In this document: piece after piece, positions 32,047-44,900 of the stretch | How positions within the stretch are numbered: the stretch's first letter is position 1 | Layout of the letters: each line of letters begins with the position of its first letter | Assembly (NCBI GenBank): GCA_902553555.1 | Contig: CACDLE010000002.1 | Location: 1-64,000, forward strand | Source of the DNA: an uncultured Pelagibacteraceae bacterium | GTDB lineage: Bacteria; Pseudomonadota; Alphaproteobacteria; Pelagibacterales; Pelagibacteraceae | Direction of reading: 5' to 3' | DNA: 64,000 nucleotides | The notes under the pieces: generated by a model | Seen by the model: only the letters and a program-made list of their open reading frames with translations | Database searches by the model: none | Told to the model about the DNA's origin: nothing | Translations under genes and position numbers: made by a program

Positions 32047-32444
32047 TAAAACACCTTACAAATTACCTCTCCACCAATGTTATTTTTTCTAGCATCCACA
32101 TCTGACATAACTCCTTGGGGTGTGGAAATAATAGCTAATCCTAAACCATTTTGAATTCTTGGTATACTATTTGCTCTAGAATATACTCTTCTGCCTGGTT
32201 TAGAAATTCTTTTAATTTCTTTTATTACAGGGCTACCCTCATAATACTTTAAATTTACTTTAAGAGTTTTTTTATTAGTGTCTGAATTTTCTTGAATATA
32301 ATTCGCTATATATCCTTCATTTTTTAAAATATCTAATATTTTTACTCTAAATTTAGAAGCTGGAACAATTACAAAACTCAGATTTCTCATCTGTCCATTT
32401 CTTATTCTAGTAAACATATCTCCTACTGGATCAATTATACTCAT
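32046..32444 (-). CDS. rpsH: Ribosomal protein S8
   Basis: DPVGDMFTRIRNGQMR...ISTPQGVMSDVDARKNNIGGEVICKVF. Confidence 0.97.
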   Translation of the reverse strand: MSIIDPVGDMFTRIRNGQMRNLSFVIVPASKFRVKILDILKNEGYIANYIQENSDTNKKTLKVNLKYYEGSPVIKEIKRISKPGRRVYSRANSIPRIQNGLGLAIISTPQGVMSDVDARKNNIGGEVICKVF

Positions 32445-32451
32445 TTTCCTC

Positions 32452-32757
32452 CTACCAACTCGATTTTGTTATACCAGGAATTTTTCCTGCCGAAGCCATA
32501 TCACGCAGTGCAATCCTAGAAATTTTTAATTTTCTATAATAACCATGTGGTCTACCTGTAATTCCACATCTATTTCTTATTCTTACTTTTGAAGAATTTT
32601 TTGGCAGCTTATCTAATTTTAATTGCGCAGCAAATCTTTCTGATAACTCTAATTTTTTATTTTTAATAATCTTTTTAAGTGAGTCTCTTTTTTTTGCATA
32701 TCTATCTACCATTTTTATTCTTTTAAGATTTTTCTGAATCGAACTTTTTTTTGCCAT
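32452..32757 (-). CDS. rpsN: Ribosomal protein S14 (zinc-free type)
   Basis: [41 protein letters not shown]. Confidence 0.97.
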   Translation of the reverse strand: MAKKSSIQKNLKRIKMVDRYAKKRDSLKKIIKNKKLELSERFAAQLKLDKLPKNSSKVRIRNRCGITGRPHGYYRKLKISRIALRDMASAGKIPGITKSSW

Positions 32758-32758
32758 T

Positions 32759-33313
32759 TTACCTCTCTTTTTTTTCTGTTATAGGAAAATTAAATTCCTT
32801 AAGTAGTGCCAATGTACTTTGTTTCGAAGAGCTAGACGTTACTATTGTTATATCTAGACCTCTGATCTTATCAACTTTGTCAAAATTTACCTCTGGAAAA
32901 ACAATATGTTCTTTTATACCAAAGCTATAATTTCCAGAATTATCAATACCTGATGACTTTAATCCTCTAAAATCTTTAATCCTTGGTAATGCAATGTTAA
33001 CAAGTCTATCGATAAATTCATACATTCTATTCGATCTTAAAGTTACTTTTACTCCAGCGCTTTGCCCCTGCCTTGTTTTAAAATTAGAAATAGATTTTTT
33101 AAATTTTGTGATAACAGCCTTTTGACCACTAATTAAAGTTAAATCTTCTAAACTAGTTTGAACTTTTTTGCCATCAGATGCATCTTCACCTAAACCCATA
33201 TTAATAACAATTTTGATCAATTTAGGTGCTTGATTTTTGTTCTTAAAATTCAATTTAGTCATCAAATTATTGACTATATTATTTTCATACAAGCTTTTAA
33301 GTCTAGGTATCAT
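32759..33313 (-). CDS. rplE: Ribosomal protein L5
   Basis: [16 protein letters not shown]...[23 protein letters not shown]. Confidence 0.97.
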   Translation of the reverse strand: MIPRLKSLYENNIVNNLMTKLNFKNKNQAPKLIKIVINMGLGEDASDGKKVQTSLEDLTLISGQKAVITKFKKSISNFKTRQGQSAGVKVTLRSNRMYEFIDRLVNIALPRIKDFRGLKSSGIDNSGNYSFGIKEHIVFPEVNFDKVDKIRGLDITIVTSSSSKQSTLALLKEFNFPITEKKER

Positions 33314-33567
33314 TTTTTAATCTCTTTCTTAATTTTTTCAGTTTTCTTTTTATTGTCAATATTTTTTATATTAGATATATGAATAAAATTTTCCTTAGAA
33401 ACAATTCCACCTTTATTTTCTTTTGTTGGTTTTAAATGTTTTTTAATCATGTTTATTGATTTAACTTTCAATCTTCCATTCTTTCTATCGATTTCTAGCA
33501 CTTCTCCAGTTTTACCTTTATCCTTTCCAGATAATACTTTAATTTGTGCGCCTTTTTTTATATTCAT
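33310..33567 (-). CDS. rplX: Ribosomal protein L24
   Basis: [24 protein letters not shown]. Confidence 0.96.
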   Translation of the reverse strand: MNIKKGAQIKVLSGKDKGKTGEVLEIDRKNGRLKVKSINMIKKHLKPTKENKGGIVSKENFIHISNIKNIDNKKKTEKIKKEIKK

Positions 33568-33569
33568 CT

Positions 33570-33938
33570 TTAAAGAACCTCCGGAGCTAGTGAGATTATT
33601 TTAGTATGACCTTTTACCCTTAATTCTCTAGTAACTGGACCAAAAATTCTTGTTCCGATTGGTTCACCTTTATCATCAGTTAAAACGACTGCATTTGTAT
33701 CAAATTGTATTTTTGAACCATCATTTCTGTAAATTTCTTTTCTAGTTCTAACTACAACCGCTTTGTGAACAGCACCTTTTTTAACCTTTCCTTTAGGTAT
33801 AGCATCTTTAACACTAATGATAATAATGTCTCCAACTGAAGCATACCTTCTTTTCGAGCCGCCAAGAACCTTAATACACTCAACTCTTCTCGCGCCTGTG
33901 TTATCAGCTACATTTAATTCTGTTTGAACTTGTATCAT
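33570..33938 (-). CDS. rplN: Ribosomal protein L14
   Basis: [27 protein letters not shown]. Confidence 0.98.
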   Translation of the reverse strand: MIQVQTELNVADNTGARRVECIKVLGGSKRRYASVGDIIIISVKDAIPKGKVKKGAVHKAVVVRTRKEIYRNDGSKIQFDTNAVVLTDDKGEPIGTRIFGPVTRELRVKGHTKIISLAPEVL

Positions 33939-34165
33939 TATTCCTTAATTCTCCATCTTTTTTTCTTGGAAATTGGTTTACATTCTTCAATTGAAATAAT
34001 TTGACCCTCTTTAATTTTGTTCTTTTCGTCATGGGCGTGATATTTTTTTGATCTCTTTATTACTTTTCCATAAAAAGGATGCGCAAATTTTCTAGTGACT
34101 TCTACCACTACAGTCTTATTATTTTTTGCGCTGGTAACAACGCCTTTAAGTATTTTTTTTGTCAT
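33938..34165 (-). CDS. rpsQ: Ribosomal protein S17
   Basis: [31 protein letters not shown]. Confidence 0.96.
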   Translation of the reverse strand: MTKKILKGVVTSAKNNKTVVVEVTRKFAHPFYGKVIKRSKKYHAHDEKNKIKEGQIISIEECKPISKKKRWRIKE

Positions 34166-34352
34166 TATTATTTCTTATAGTTGTATTTAATCTTGCTATA
34201 TTCTTTTTAATCTCATTGTATAAGGCAGGATTTTCAACCTGATTGTTTATTTTTTTAAATCTTATATTAAATAAGTCTTTTTTTAATATCTCAAGTTTTT
34301 TTATTGCTTGGTCTTTTGTTAATTTTTTATCTTCTTTTTTCTTTTTTGCCAT
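34146..34352 (-). CDS. rpmC: Ribosomal protein L29
   Basis: 68 aa in the L29 slot between rplP and rps[34 protein letters not shown]. Confidence 0.92.
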   Translation of the reverse strand: MAKKKKEDKKLTKDQAIKKLEILKKDLFNIRFKKINNQVENPALYNEIKKNIARLNTTIRNNNDKKNT

Positions 34353-34353
34353 T

Positions 34354-34758
34354 TTATCTACTTATAAATTTTGTTTTAATTGGTAATTTAGCTGAAGCTT
34401 TGTAAAGCGCTTCTCTTGCTACTTCTTCAGATACTCCATCAACCTCAAATATTATTCTTCCTGGTTTTACTCTACATGCATAATACTCAGGTGAACCTTT
34501 ACCTTTACCCATACGTACTTCGGTTGGTTTCTTTGAAACAGGGATGTTGGGAAATACTCTAGTCCATACTTTTCCAGTTCTCTTCATATAACGTGTTAAA
34601 GCAACCCTTGCCGCTTCTATTTGCTTTCCAATAACTCTTTCTGGCTGCATAGCCTTTAAACCAAATTGTCCATAGTTTAATGTAACTGCTCTTGAGGCTT
34701 TTCCATGTATCCTCCCTTTAAAGGCTTTTCTAAATTTAGTTCTTGTTGGCTGTAACAT
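34354..34758 (-). CDS. rplP: Ribosomal protein L16
   Basis: [24 protein letters not shown]. Confidence 0.98.
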   Translation of the reverse strand: MLQPTRTKFRKAFKGRIHGKASRAVTLNYGQFGLKAMQPERVIGKQIEAARVALTRYMKRTGKVWTRVFPNIPVSKKPTEVRMGKGKGSPEYYACRVKPGRIIFEVDGVSEEVAREALYKASAKLPIKTKFISR

Positions 34759-35422
34759 TTTTCACCCTTTCTTTTTTTTCTTTTTCGACGTCTTTTTCAA
34801 ATAACGCCCCTTTATATATCCAAACTTTAATACCGATTATTCCATATGTTGTTAAAGCTTCGGCAAAACCATAGTCGATATTAGCTCTTAAAGTGTGAGA
34901 TGGTATACTTCCTTCTCTTAGCCACTCTGTTCTAGCTATTTCGTTCCCAGCCAATCTACCGCTTACCATTACTTTAATGCCTTTAGCATTTAATCTCATA
35001 GCAGATTGCATCGCACGCTTCATTGCTCTTCTGTAAGCAATTCTTTTAACTAATTGTTGCGCTATATTTTCGGCTACTAAATTAGCATTTAGCTCTGGTT
35101 TTTTTATTTCCTTGATATTTACATTAACCTCACTATCCGTGATCTTCATCAAATTCTTTTTAATCTTTTCAATATCTGAGCCCTTTTTTCCTATAACAAA
35201 ACCAGGTCTAGATGTATGAATAGAAACTGTACACTTTTTTGAAGACCGTTCTATGATTATCTCAGACACACCTGAATTAGTAATATTCTTTTTTATAAAT
35301 TCTCTAATTTTGAAATCCTCAATAAGATATTTTCCAAAATCCTTTTTCTTAGCAAACCAAGTAGAATCCCAACCTCTATTTATGCCTAGTCTTAAACCAA
35401 TAGGATTAATTTTTTGACCCAT
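34736..35422 (-). CDS. rpsC: Ribosomal protein S3
   Basis: [24 protein letters not shown]; start moved to MGQK. Confidence 0.97.
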   Translation of the reverse strand: MGQKINPIGLRLGINRGWDSTWFAKKKDFGKYLIEDFKIREFIKKNITNSGVSEIIIERSSKKCTVSIHTSRPGFVIGKKGSDIEKIKKNLMKITDSEVNVNIKEIKKPELNANLVAENIAQQLVKRIAYRRAMKRAMQSAMRLNAKGIKVMVSGRLAGNEIARTEWLREGSIPSHTLRANIDYGFAEALTTYGIIGIKVWIYKGALFEKDVEKEKKERVKNVTANKN

Positions 35423-35777
35423 CTTTTGCCTCCTTTTTTTCACTTAGAACTATAGTTATTCTGCTAAAAGGTTTTTTTATTGGACTAGCTCTACCTTTAG
35501 CTCTCGGTCTAAATCTTTTCATAACTAGAGATTTTCCAACATATGCCTCTTTGATAAATAAATTATCAATGTCATATTGTTTATTATTTTCTGCGTTAGC
35601 CAAAGCTGATTTCACTGTTTTGCTTATATCGAGGGATATTTTTTTTCTAATAAATTCTAAATCCTTAAGAACAATACCAACTTTTTTACCTCTTATATGA
35701 TCCAAGACTAATGAAATTTTTCTTTGACTTGATCTCACGTTTTTATTTATAGCTTTAACAGTATTATTTTTTTGCAT
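35406..35777 (-). CDS. rplV: Ribosomal protein L22
   Basis: The track ORF extends to 35873; likely start is [20 protein letters not shown], preceded by an AGGAGG SD. Confidence 0.93.
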   Translation of the reverse strand: MQKNNTVKAINKNVRSSQRKISLVLDHIRGKKVGIVLKDLEFIRKKISLDISKTVKSALANAENNKQYDIDNLFIKEAYVGKSLVMKRFRPRAKGRASPIKKPFSRITIVLSEKKEAKDGSKN

Positions 35778-36087
35778 CTGTTCCTCCTGATGGTGCAGCA
35801 GCTGCTTTTTCTGCAGCAGCTTTTTTATCAGCTGGTGTATGACCCTTAAAAGATCTTGTTGGAGCAAATTCACCTAATTTATGCCCCACCATCTCCTCAG
35901 AAATTGTTATCGGAATGAATGATTTTCCATTGTGAATCATAAAGCTATGACCAACAAAATCTGGAATAATTGTAGAGTTTCTAGACCAAGTTTTGATAGG
36001 TTTTTTTGATGGTTGGTTTTTAAGTTTATCAATTTTCTTTAATAAACTTGGGTGTACAAAAGGTCCTTTCCAAATTGATCTTGTCAT
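35764..36087 (-). CDS. rpsS: Ribosomal protein S19, C-terminally extended
   Basis: [18 protein letters not shown]...[22 protein letters not shown] plus [18 protein letters not shown]. Confidence 0.97.
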   Translation of the reverse strand: MTRSIWKGPFVHPSLLKKIDKLKNQPSKKPIKTWSRNSTIIPDFVGHSFMIHNGKSFIPITISEEMVGHKLGEFAPTRSFKGHTPADKKAAAEKAAAAPSGGTDAKK

Positions 36088-36089
36088 AA

Positions 36090-36920
36090 TTATTTCCTTT
36101 TCTTTCTTCTAGAAATTATAAACTTATCACTTCTTTTTGGTTTTCTAGTTTTCAAGCCCTTGGATGATTGACCCCAAGGTGAAACAGGGCTTCTGCCCCC
36201 TGAAGTTTTACCTTCACCACCACCGTGCGGATGGTCGACTGGATTCATAGCAACACCTCTTGATTGAGGTCTTACACCTTTCCATCTATTTCTTCCAGCT
36301 TTACCGATTTTAATATTCTTTTGGTCAGGATTAGACACAGTTCCAATCGTCGCACAACAATTTACGCTTACTTTTCTTGTTTCTCCAGATGATAACTTAA
36401 GAATAGCATAATCACCGTCTATTCCAGATAATGTTACTGAGGAACCTGCCGATCTTGCTAACTTGCCGCCATTACCAGGTATTAATTCAACATTATGTAC
36501 ATTTGTTCCCGGAGGAATATCTTTTAACTGCAGACAGTTTCCAATTTTTATTTCAACATTCTCGCCTGAGATTATTTTATCACCGACTTTTAAACCCTGT
36601 GGGCATATAATATATTTTCTCTCGTTATCCTCATATTTAACTAAAGCTATATGAGAAGTTCTATTAGGATCATATTCTATTCTTTCTATATCTGCGCTGA
36701 CATTTTTCTTTTTTCTATAAAAATCTATTACTCTGAATTTATGTTTTGAACCACCACCTCTATGCCTAGAAGTTATTCTACCATAATTATTTCTTCCACC
36801 AGTTGACTTTTGCCCTTTTGTTAAGGGTTTATAAGGCGCACCCTTCCAAAGATTTGATTTATCAACAATTACTGTTCCTCTATTAGATTTAGTATAAGGT
36901 TTAAAAGTTTTAAGAGCCAT
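36090..36920 (-). CDS. rplB: Ribosomal protein L2
   Basis: [26 protein letters not shown]...[16 protein letters not shown]. Confidence 0.98.
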   Translation of the reverse strand: MALKTFKPYTKSNRGTVIVDKSNLWKGAPYKPLTKGQKSTGGRNNYGRITSRHRGGGSKHKFRVIDFYRKKKNVSADIERIEYDPNRTSHIALVKYEDNERKYIICPQGLKVGDKIISGENVEIKIGNCLQLKDIPPGTNVHNVELIPGNGGKLARSAGSSVTLSGIDGDYAILKLSSGETRKVSVNCCATIGTVSNPDQKNIKIGKAGRNRWKGVRPQSRGVAMNPVDHPHGGGEGKTSGGRSPVSPWGQSSKGLKTRKPKRSDKFIISRRKKRK

Positions 36921-36922
36921 AA

Positions 36923-37216
36923 TTATATTCCAGTTGCAAGATCAATACTCTGACCTTTTTTTAAAGTAACAATCGCTTTTTTGTAACCACTTTTAGTAGA
37001 AAGTCTTCCTTGTTTAAGCTTCTTTTTTGATTTTAGATTAATAATGTTTACTTTTATTACATTTACTTTAAATATTTTTTCAATATTTTTTTTTATATTT
37101 TTTTTGTTGGCTGAGCTATGAACTTTAAAAACAGTTTTATTCTGTTCAGACAAAATAGTAGCTTTTTCAGTTATTATTGGTCTAATTATAGAGTCTAAGC
37201 TATTAATTTTTTTCAT
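36923..37216 (-). CDS. rplW: Ribosomal protein L23
   Basis: DSIIRPIITEKATILSEQNKTVFKV; start at internal Met preferred. Confidence 0.94.
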   Translation of the reverse strand: MKKINSLDSIIRPIITEKATILSEQNKTVFKVHSSANKKNIKKNIEKIFKVNVIKVNIINLKSKKKLKQGRLSTKSGYKKAIVTLKKGQSIDLATGI

Positions 37217-37838
37217 CAAATATCCTTTTTTCAAGACTTTTTATAGAGCTTAACGTTAGCAAAACATTTTTATATTTTAACATGTCATAAATATTTGCGC
37301 CCGCTTCGTTAATGACCTTAAGATCCTTTATATTTCTAGCTGATGTATAAATATTTTCTAATGAAATTTTATCCGAAATTATAACAACATTTTTTAAATT
37401 ATTAGTGACTAAAAATTTATTAAATTCCTTTGTTTTCTTAATCTTTTTTTTTACATCAGATAGGATATATAAATTTTTATCCATATTTTTTTTTGTTAAT
37501 GTTTGAGCTAAAGCTATTTTTCTGACTTTTTTATTAATTTTTTTAAATTTGTAAACTGCACCTTTGGGTCCATGAGCTATACCTCCACCAACAAATATTG
37601 GAGCTTTTCTACTAGCATGTCGAGCTCCTCCACTACCTTTTTGAGGTACGATTTTTCTTGTCGAACCTTTAATTTCGTTTTTCTGTTTAGTTTTTGCTGT
37701 TCTAGGTTTTAAATGATTCAATTGCCAATCCACTACAGACTTAATAAGTTTGTGGTTTATCTTTTGTTTCAGAAGCTTATCAGAAACTTCGACTAACTCT
37801 GATTTTGTGTTATCAATGTTAAGCAACTTTACTTTCAT
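37203..37838 (-). CDS. rplD: Ribosomal protein L4
   Basis: GSTRKIVPQKGSGGARHASRKAPIFVGGGIAHGP. Confidence 0.97.
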   Translation of the reverse strand: MKVKLLNIDNTKSELVEVSDKLLKQKINHKLIKSVVDWQLNHLKPRTAKTKQKNEIKGSTRKIVPQKGSGGARHASRKAPIFVGGGIAHGPKGAVYKFKKINKKVRKIALAQTLTKKNMDKNLYILSDVKKKIKKTKEFNKFLVTNNLKNVVIISDKISLENIYTSARNIKDLKVINEAGANIYDMLKYKNVLLTLSSIKSLEKRIFDEKN

Positions 37839-38546
37839 TTATTTCTTTTTTCCCTTTGCGGCCTCAGTTTTTTTTAATTTTTCTTTATATTTCTCAAGTG
37901 TTGTTTTTCTTGAAATATTTTTAATTGAACCTCTTAAATAAACTGTTGTATTTTTACTTCCTGGAATAGATCCTTTTATATATAGAAGATTATTATCAAT
38001 GTCTGACTTAATTATTTCCAAATTTAACATAGTTCTGTATTTATCACCCATATGGCCAGCCATTTTTTTTCCTTTAAAAACTTTACCAGGATCCTGATTT
38101 TGTCCAGTAGAACCATGAGATCTATGAGAAACTGAAACACCATGCGACGCTCTTAGTCCACCAAAATTCCATCTTTTCATAACTCCTGCAAAACCCTTAC
38201 CTATAGTTTTGGCTTTAATATCAACAAATTTTTTATCTTTAAAAATTTCTAGACCTAGTTCATTACCTGTTTTAAAATTTTCAGTACTTTCTACTCTAAA
38301 TTCTTTTAAAATTTTTTTTGGTTCTGTATTTTTTTTTGCAAAAAATCCTTTCATTTGTTTAGTAAGTTTTGAATTTTTAATTTTAAAATAACCAACTTTA
38401 ATCGCTGAATAACCTCTTTTTTCTTTTTCAATCACATCTATAACACGACCTTTTTCAATTTTAATTACCGTTACAGGTATAGATTGACCTGACTCTATAA
38501 ACTCTCTGGTCATACCTAATTTAGTTCCTATTAATCCTATCGTCAT
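37839..38546 (-). CDS. rplC: Ribosomal protein L3
   Basis: GLIGTKLGMTREFIESGQSIPVTVIK...RASHGVSVSHRSHGSTGQNQDPGKVFKGKKMAGHMG. Confidence 0.98.
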   Translation of the reverse strand: MTIGLIGTKLGMTREFIESGQSIPVTVIKIEKGRVIDVIEKEKRGYSAIKVGYFKIKNSKLTKQMKGFFAKKNTEPKKILKEFRVESTENFKTGNELGLEIFKDKKFVDIKAKTIGKGFAGVMKRWNFGGLRASHGVSVSHRSHGSTGQNQDPGKVFKGKKMAGHMGDKYRTMLNLEIIKSDIDNNLLYIKGSIPGSKNTTVYLRGSIKNISRKTTLEKYKEKLKKTEAAKGKKK

Positions 38547-38547
38547 T

Positions 38548-38856
38548 TTAAATCTTTATTTCTATGTCAACACCAGAGGCAAGATCTAATTTCATTAAAG
38601 CCTCTACTGTTTGTGGAGTTGGTTCAATTATATCAATTAATCTTTTATGTGTTCTTGACTCGAACTGTTCTCTACTTTTTTTATCAATATGAGGAGATCT
38701 TAAAACAGTAAATCTTTCTATTCTAGTCGGTAAAGGAATTGGTCCTTTGACTTGAGCTCCAGTTCTTTTAGCAGTGTTTACAATCTCCTCAGTCGATAGA
38801 TCTAAAATTTTATTATCGTAAGCTTTTAAATGAATTCTTATATTTTGATTTTCCAT
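38548..38856 (-). CDS. rpsJ: Ribosomal protein S10
   Basis: [39 protein letters not shown]. Confidence 0.98.
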   Translation of the reverse strand: MENQNIRIHLKAYDNKILDLSTEEIVNTAKRTGAQVKGPIPLPTRIERFTVLRSPHIDKKSREQFESRTHKRLIDIIEPTPQTVEALMKLDLASGVDIEIKI

Positions 38857-38857
38857 G

Positions 38858-40933
38858 TTATGCTAATTTCTTTGTTACTTCATCCTGAACATTTTGTGGG
38901 ACTTTATCATAATGACTGAATTGCATCGTGTATTGAGCTCTTCCTTGCGTTGATGATCTCAGATTATTTATATAACCAAACATATTAGCTAAGGGAACAG
39001 ATGCCTGAATTGCAGTAGCGTTTCCTCTGGGTTCTGTTGATCCTACTTGACCTCTTCGACTGTTGAGGTCACCAATTACATCACCCATGAAATCTTCTGG
39101 GGTAACGACTTCAACTTTCATAATAGGTTCTAATAATTTTAATTGTGCCTTTGTGCACGCGTCTCTAAAACACATTCTACTTGCAATTTCAAAAGCTAAG
39201 ACACTTGAATCTACATCATGATGTAATCCATCAAGAATAGTAACTTTGTAGTCTATTAAAGGAAAGCCTGCTAAAATTCCACTGTCTGCAACGCTTTCAA
39301 CTCCTTTTTCTACTCCAGGAATAAACTCTTTTGGTATTGCCCCGCCTTTAATTTTATTTTCAACTTCTCTTCCTTTGCCTGGTTCCAAGGGTTCAACTAG
39401 TAAAGTAACTTTTGCGAATTGGCCTGCTCCACCACTTTGTTTTTTGTGTATATAGGTCACTTCTGATGAGCCAAGAATGGTCTCTCGATATGCAACTTGT
39501 GGGGCTCCAATATTAGCTTCAACTTTGAATTCTCTTTTCATTCTATCTACAATGATATCCAAATGTAGTTCTCCCATTCCCTTAATAATTGTCTGACCTG
39601 ACTCTTCGTCTGATGTTACTCTAAAAGATGGATCCTCTTTAGCCAGTCTACCTAAAGCTTCACCCATTTTTTCTTGATCTCCTTTAGTTTTCGGTTCAAC
39701 TGCAATTTCAATCACAGGGTCAGGGAATTCCATAGGTTCTAGTAAAATAGGATTATCTTCACCACATAAAGTGTGACCAGTAATCGTGTACTTCAAACCT
39801 GCTAATGCAACTATATCTCCAGCATTTGCCTCTTTAATGTCTTCTCTGCTATTGGCGTGCATTAATAACATTCTTCCTACACGCTCTGATTTTTCTTTTG
39901 AGGAATTGTAAACGGATGTACCAGATTTTAATGTTCCCGAATAAATCCTAACAAAAGTTAAAGATCCAACAAAAGGATCGTTGGCTACTTTAAAAGCTAA
40001 TCCCGAAAAAGGCTCATTATCAGCAAATTTCATTTGAACTTTTTCTTCTGACCCTAGTTTTGTACCTTCAATTGATTTTAAATCCTCTGGGCTGGGTAAG
40101 TAATCTATAACTGCATCTAATAATGGTTGAACTCCTTTATTTTTAAAAGCAGATCCAGTAGTTATTGGTACAAAATTAAATGCTAAAGTTCCCTTTCTAA
40201 TACATTTAATTAAATCTGATTCTGAAGGCTCTTTTCCGTTAAGATATTCCTCCATTAACTTTTCATCCTCTTCTACTGCTGTTTCAACTAATTCTTTTCT
40301 ATATTGTGATGCCTTTTCTTTTAAATCTTCAGGTATATCTACTAAGTCAAATTTTGCTCCAAGGTCTTCGTTTTGCCAGATAACAGCTTTCATTTTAACC
40401 AGATCTATAATTCCCTTTAGATCTGCTTCAATACCTACAGGAATTTGAAGGACAAGAGGTTTTGCACCAAGTCTTTCTTTTATCATATCTACGCATCTAA
40501 AAAAATCTGCTCCAGTTCTATCTAGTTTATTAACAAAACATATTCTTGGAACTTTATATTTGTCAGCCTGTCTCCACACTGTTTCTGATTGTGGTTCTAC
40601 GCCTGCTACTCCATCAAATACTGCTACTGCCCCGTCTAAAACTTTTAGAGATCTTTCTACTTCAATTGTAAAATCTACGTGTCCCGGTGTATCAATAATA
40701 TTGATCCTATGGTCTCTCCAAAAACAAGTGGTTGCTGCTGAAGTTATTGTTATACCTCTTTCTTGCTCTTGTTCCATCCAATCCATTGTTGCGGCACCAT
40801 CATGTACTTCCCCTATTTTGTGACTTTTACCTGTGTAATATAAGATTCTTTCGGTAGTAGTTGTTTTACCTGCATCGATGTGCGCCATAATTCCTATATT
40901 TCTATATTTGTTTAAAGAATATTTTTTACTCAT
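38858..40933 (-). CDS. fusA: Elongation factor G
   Basis: [24 protein letters not shown]; start at MSKKYS. Confidence 0.98.
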   Translation of the reverse strand: MSKKYSLNKYRNIGIMAHIDAGKTTTTERILYYTGKSHKIGEVHDGAATMDWMEQEQERGITITSAATTCFWRDHRINIIDTPGHVDFTIEVERSLKVLDGAVAVFDGVAGVEPQSETVWRQADKYKVPRICFVNKLDRTGADFFRCVDMIKERLGAKPLVLQIPVGIEADLKGIIDLVKMKAVIWQNEDLGAKFDLVDIPEDLKEKASQYRKELVETAVEEDEKLMEEYLNGKEPSESDLIKCIRKGTLAFNFVPITTGSAFKNKGVQPLLDAVIDYLPSPEDLKSIEGTKLGSEEKVQMKFADNEPFSGLAFKVANDPFVGSLTFVRIYSGTLKSGTSVYNSSKEKSERVGRMLLMHANSREDIKEANAGDIVALAGLKYTITGHTLCGEDNPILLEPMEFPDPVIEIAVEPKTKGDQEKMGEALGRLAKEDPSFRVTSDEESGQTIIKGMGELHLDIIVDRMKREFKVEANIGAPQVAYRETILGSSEVTYIHKKQSGGAGQFAKVTLLVEPLEPGKGREVENKIKGGAIPKEFIPGVEKGVESVADSGILAGFPLIDYKVTILDGLHHDVDSSVLAFEIASRMCFRDACTKAQLKLLEPIMKVEVVTPEDFMGDVIGDLNSRRGQVGSTEPRGNATAIQASVPLANMFGYINNLRSSTQGRAQYTMQFSHYDKVPQNVQDEVTKKLA

Positions 40934-40935
40934 AA

Positions 40936-41406
40936 TTACCACCTAAAATGTGCAAATGCTTTATTTGACTCTGCCATTTTATGAGTGTCCTCTCTTTTTT
41001 TAATCGCTGACCCCTTGTTTTGAGATGCATCTAATATTTCAAAATATAGTTTTTCAGACATCGTTTTGTTTTTTCTTTTTCTTGTTGCATCAATTAACCA
41101 TCTTAAAGCTAAAGCCTGTCCTCTATTAGGTTTAACTTCAACTGGAACTTGATAAGTTGCTCCTCCGACTCTTCTTGATCTAACTTCTAAATTTGGTTTA
41201 ACGTTATTAATAGCACTATTAAAAACTTTAAGCGGATCATCTTTGCTTTTAGATTTAATTTTTTCGAGCGCATCATATAAAATTTTTTCTGCTGTGGATC
41301 TTTTTCCGTCATACATTATTGAGTTAATAAATTTTGAAATAATAACTGATCGATATTTTGGATCTGGATATATTTTTCTTATTGGCGCTTTTCGTTTTCT
41401 AGACAT
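40936..41406 (-). CDS. rpsG: Ribosomal protein S7
   Basis: [20 protein letters not shown]; track ORF over-extended to 41478. Confidence 0.96.
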   Translation of the reverse strand: MSRKRKAPIRKIYPDPKYRSVIISKFINSIMYDGKRSTAEKILYDALEKIKSKSKDDPLKVFNSAINNVKPNLEVRSRRVGGATYQVPVEVKPNRGQALALRWLIDATRKRKNKTMSEKLYFEILDASQNKGSAIKKREDTHKMAESNKAFAHFRW

Positions 41407-41410
41407 TGAA

Positions 41411-41782
41411 TTATTTAGGTTTTTTTGTTCCGTATAAAGATCTTCTTTTTTTTCTATTAGCAACACCCTGTGTATCAAGATTTCCTCTTAAGATATGGTA
41501 ACGAACACCAGGCAAGTCTTTTACTCGACCACCTCTTATCATTACTACGGAGTGTTCTTGAAGATTGTGACCTTCTCCAGGTATATAAGCGGTTACCTCA
41601 AATCCATTCGATAGTCTTACTCTCGCTACTTTTCTCAAAGCTGAATTTGGTTTCTTTGGAGTTGTAGTATAAACTTTTACACAAACACCTCTTTTAAGTG
41701 GTTGCTTTTGCAAAGCGGGGACCTTATTTCGAACTAAAGGCTTCACCCTAGGTTTTTTTATCAACTGGTTTATAGTCGGCAT
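41411..41782 (-). CDS. rpsL: Ribosomal protein S12
   Basis: [12 protein letters not shown]...[39 protein letters not shown]. Confidence 0.98.
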   Translation of the reverse strand: MPTINQLIKKPRVKPLVRNKVPALQKQPLKRGVCVKVYTTTPKKPNSALRKVARVRLSNGFEVTAYIPGEGHNLQEHSVVMIRGGRVKDLPGVRYHILRGNLDTQGVANRKKRRSLYGTKKPK

Positions 41783-41839
41783 AATAATATTTTGAAATAG
41801 AACGTAGGACAGGTCGAATTTATTGTTAGTGTTTAAGGT

Positions 41840-41867
41840 ATAGTATTGCCTTACTTCTAACTTTCAA
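41840..41867 (-). promoter_or_regulatory. Candidate promoter upstream of rpsL (str/S10/spc block)
   Basis: Minus strand TTGAAA, 16 nt, TACTAT in the 160-nt gap between rpoC and rpsL; by eye. Confidence 0.5.
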
Positions 41868-41942
41868 AATTTGCGATAAACTAACATTGAACTTGAAAAA
41901 GTCAATGATAATTGAGAAGATATAATGCGTAAAATTACTTTG

Positions 41943-44900
41943 TTATTCAGGCGTTTGAGGGGTCTCTTGCTCTTGTTTATTCAATTCTTCGAGTCTAAGC
42001 TGATCTTCTTTTTGAGCAGCTTTATCCCAGCCCATTTTAGTTAATCCTGTTCCAGCTGGAACTAATCTTCCTACAATTACGTTTTCTTTTAATCCCTCTA
42101 AGTGATCAATTTTACCTTTTATTGATGCATCTGTTAGAACACGGGTTGTTTCTTGGAAAGAAGCAGCAGATATGAAGGAATTTGTTTGCAAAGAAGCCTT
42201 TGTTATACCAAGTAAAACTCTTTCAAATTTAACTTGGTTTTTCTTATCAGATGCAAGTTTCTCATTTAATGCTTTTATATCATTAAGATCTATTACTTCA
42301 CCTAATAACAGATCGGAATCCCCTGGATTTTTTACTTCAACTTTTTTTAACATTTGTCTTACAATCGTTTCGATGTGTTTGTCGTTAATAACCACGCCTT
42401 GTAATCTATAAACTTCTTGAACTTCACTAACAAAATACTCTGTCAATTTTTCAACACCTAAAATTCTTAATATATCATGTGGCGCTGGGCTTCCATCCAA
42501 TAAGTACTCACCTTTTTTAATTTTTTCACCTTGATTAAAATTCACATGTTTACCTTTTGGAATTAAATAATTTGAGGACTCACCATTAGAAGAAACAATA
42601 GAAATTTTTTGTTTTCCTCGAACTTCTTTCCCAAATTCAATAACTCCATCATTCTCAGCAATTATAGCGCTATCTTTTGGTCTTCTTGCTTCAAATAATT
42701 CAGCGACTCTTGGTAAGCCTCCAGTAATATCCTTAGTTTTAGAAGTTTCTTTTGGAAGTCTTGCTAACACGTCCCCAGCAGATACTTTTTGACCATCTTT
42801 AACAGATAATATCGTATCAGGAACTAAATAGTATCTAGCTTCATTGCCATCAGCTTTTTTAATTATTTCGCCTTTATCGTTTCTCAATGTTAAACGGGGT
42901 TTTAATTCAGAATTTTTACTCAACGATTTCCAATCAGTCACTGATTTTGATGATATACCAGTGGCGTCATCCAGAGTCTCAGTTAGTGAAGTACCCTCCA
43001 CAAGGTCCATATAGTTTACAATTCCTGAAGTCTCCGCTATCACTGGTAAAGTATAAGGATCCCATTCTGCAATTTTTTTACCTTTTTCTATTAGATCATC
43101 ATCTTTAAAAAATAATTTGGAACCATAATTTACTTTATAAATTGCTAACTGTCTTTTGTTTTCGTCTTCAATACTTAACTGAGTGTTTCTTCCCATTACT
43201 ATAATATTCTTTTTTGAATCCTCTATTAAATTTTTGTTAATAATCTTAAGTCTTCCTTTTGTTTGAGAAATAATTTGTGACTCTTCTTTAATCTGAGCTG
43301 TCCCACCTACATGGAAAGTTCTCATAGTTAATTGAGTACCTGGTTCACCAATAGACTGAGCAGCTATCATACCAATTGCCTCACCAATACTTACAAGTTT
43401 TCCTCTTGATAGATCTCTACCGTAGCATGTAGCGCAAACACCTTTTGTTGAAGCACATGTTATAACTGAGTAAACTTGAACTGATTTTACGCCTGCTGCA
43501 TCAACTTTTTCACAGTCTGCTTCGTCAATTAATTTACCTTTTTGTATAAGAGCTTCTCCGCTTATAGGGTGTTTAATATTTTCAGCAATCACTCTTCCAA
43601 GTATTCTTTCAGAAAGACTTACTAAAATATTTCCACCCTCAATAATTTCAGAAATATTTATTGAAGATCTTTTTTTAATATCACACTCTTTTGAAGTAAT
43701 TTGAATATCTTGAGCTACATCGCATAAACGTCTAGTTAAATAACCTGAGTTTGCGGTTTTAAGCGCAGTATCTGCTAAACCTTTTCTTGCGCCGTGAGTC
43801 GAGTTAAAGTACTCTAAAACTGATAAACCTTCTTTAAAATTTGATATTATTGGTGTTTCGATTATTTCGCCAGAGGGTTTCGCTATTAATCCTCTCATCC
43901 CAGCTAATTGTTTCATTTGAGCCTGAGAACCTCGTGCCCCAGAATCAGCCATCATATAAACTGAATTGGTTTCAATTCTATCATTCTCGTAAACTTTTTC
44001 TGCTGAAGATATTTCTTTCATCATCTCGTTTGCAACTGTGTCTGTACACTTAGACCAGATATCTACAACTTTGTTATATTTTTCCCCTCTTGTTATTAAT
44101 CCATCAGAATATTGTTTTTCGTATTCTTCAATTCTTTTTTTTGTATCATTTATAAGATTTTCTTTTGTTTTAGGAATAATTAAGTCGTCTTTTCCAAAGG
44201 AAATACCTGCTTTAAAAGCATGTTTAAAACCTAGAGTTTTTATTCTGTCACAAAAAATTACTGTCTCTTTTTGTCCGCAATATCTAAATATTGTATCAAT
44301 TACTTCAGACACATTCTTTTTTGTAAGAAGTTTGTCCACTAAAGTAAATTTTATATTATAATTTTTAGGAAGCAAATTAGCTAACAAGAATCTTCCAGCA
44401 GTGCTAACATATTTTTGTTTTGTAATATTATTATTTTCATCAATAGTTTCAAACATTGAAACTATTTTGGAGTGTAAACTAATAGATTTATTTTCTAATG
44501 CTTGTTCAATCTCATCAATATTAGTAAAAATTCCTTTAGGTTTATCTGATTTTGAGTCTTGTGAGAGATAATAAATTCCTAAAACAATATCCTGACTTGG
44601 TACAATAATCGGTTTTCCATTTGATGGACTTAAAATGTTATTTGTAGACATCATTAAAACCCTAGCCTCTAACTGAGCTTCTAAACTTAAAGGAATATGG
44701 ACTGCCATTTGATCTCCATCAAAATCTGCATTAAATGCTGCACAAACTAAAGGGTGCAGCTCAATGGCATTTCCCTCAATTAATTTAGCTTCAAAAGCTT
44801 GCACACCTAGTCTATGTAAAGTAGGTGCTCTATTTAATAATACTGGGTGCTCTCTAATTATATATTCTAAGGCATCCCAAACCTCACTTTTTTCTTTTTC

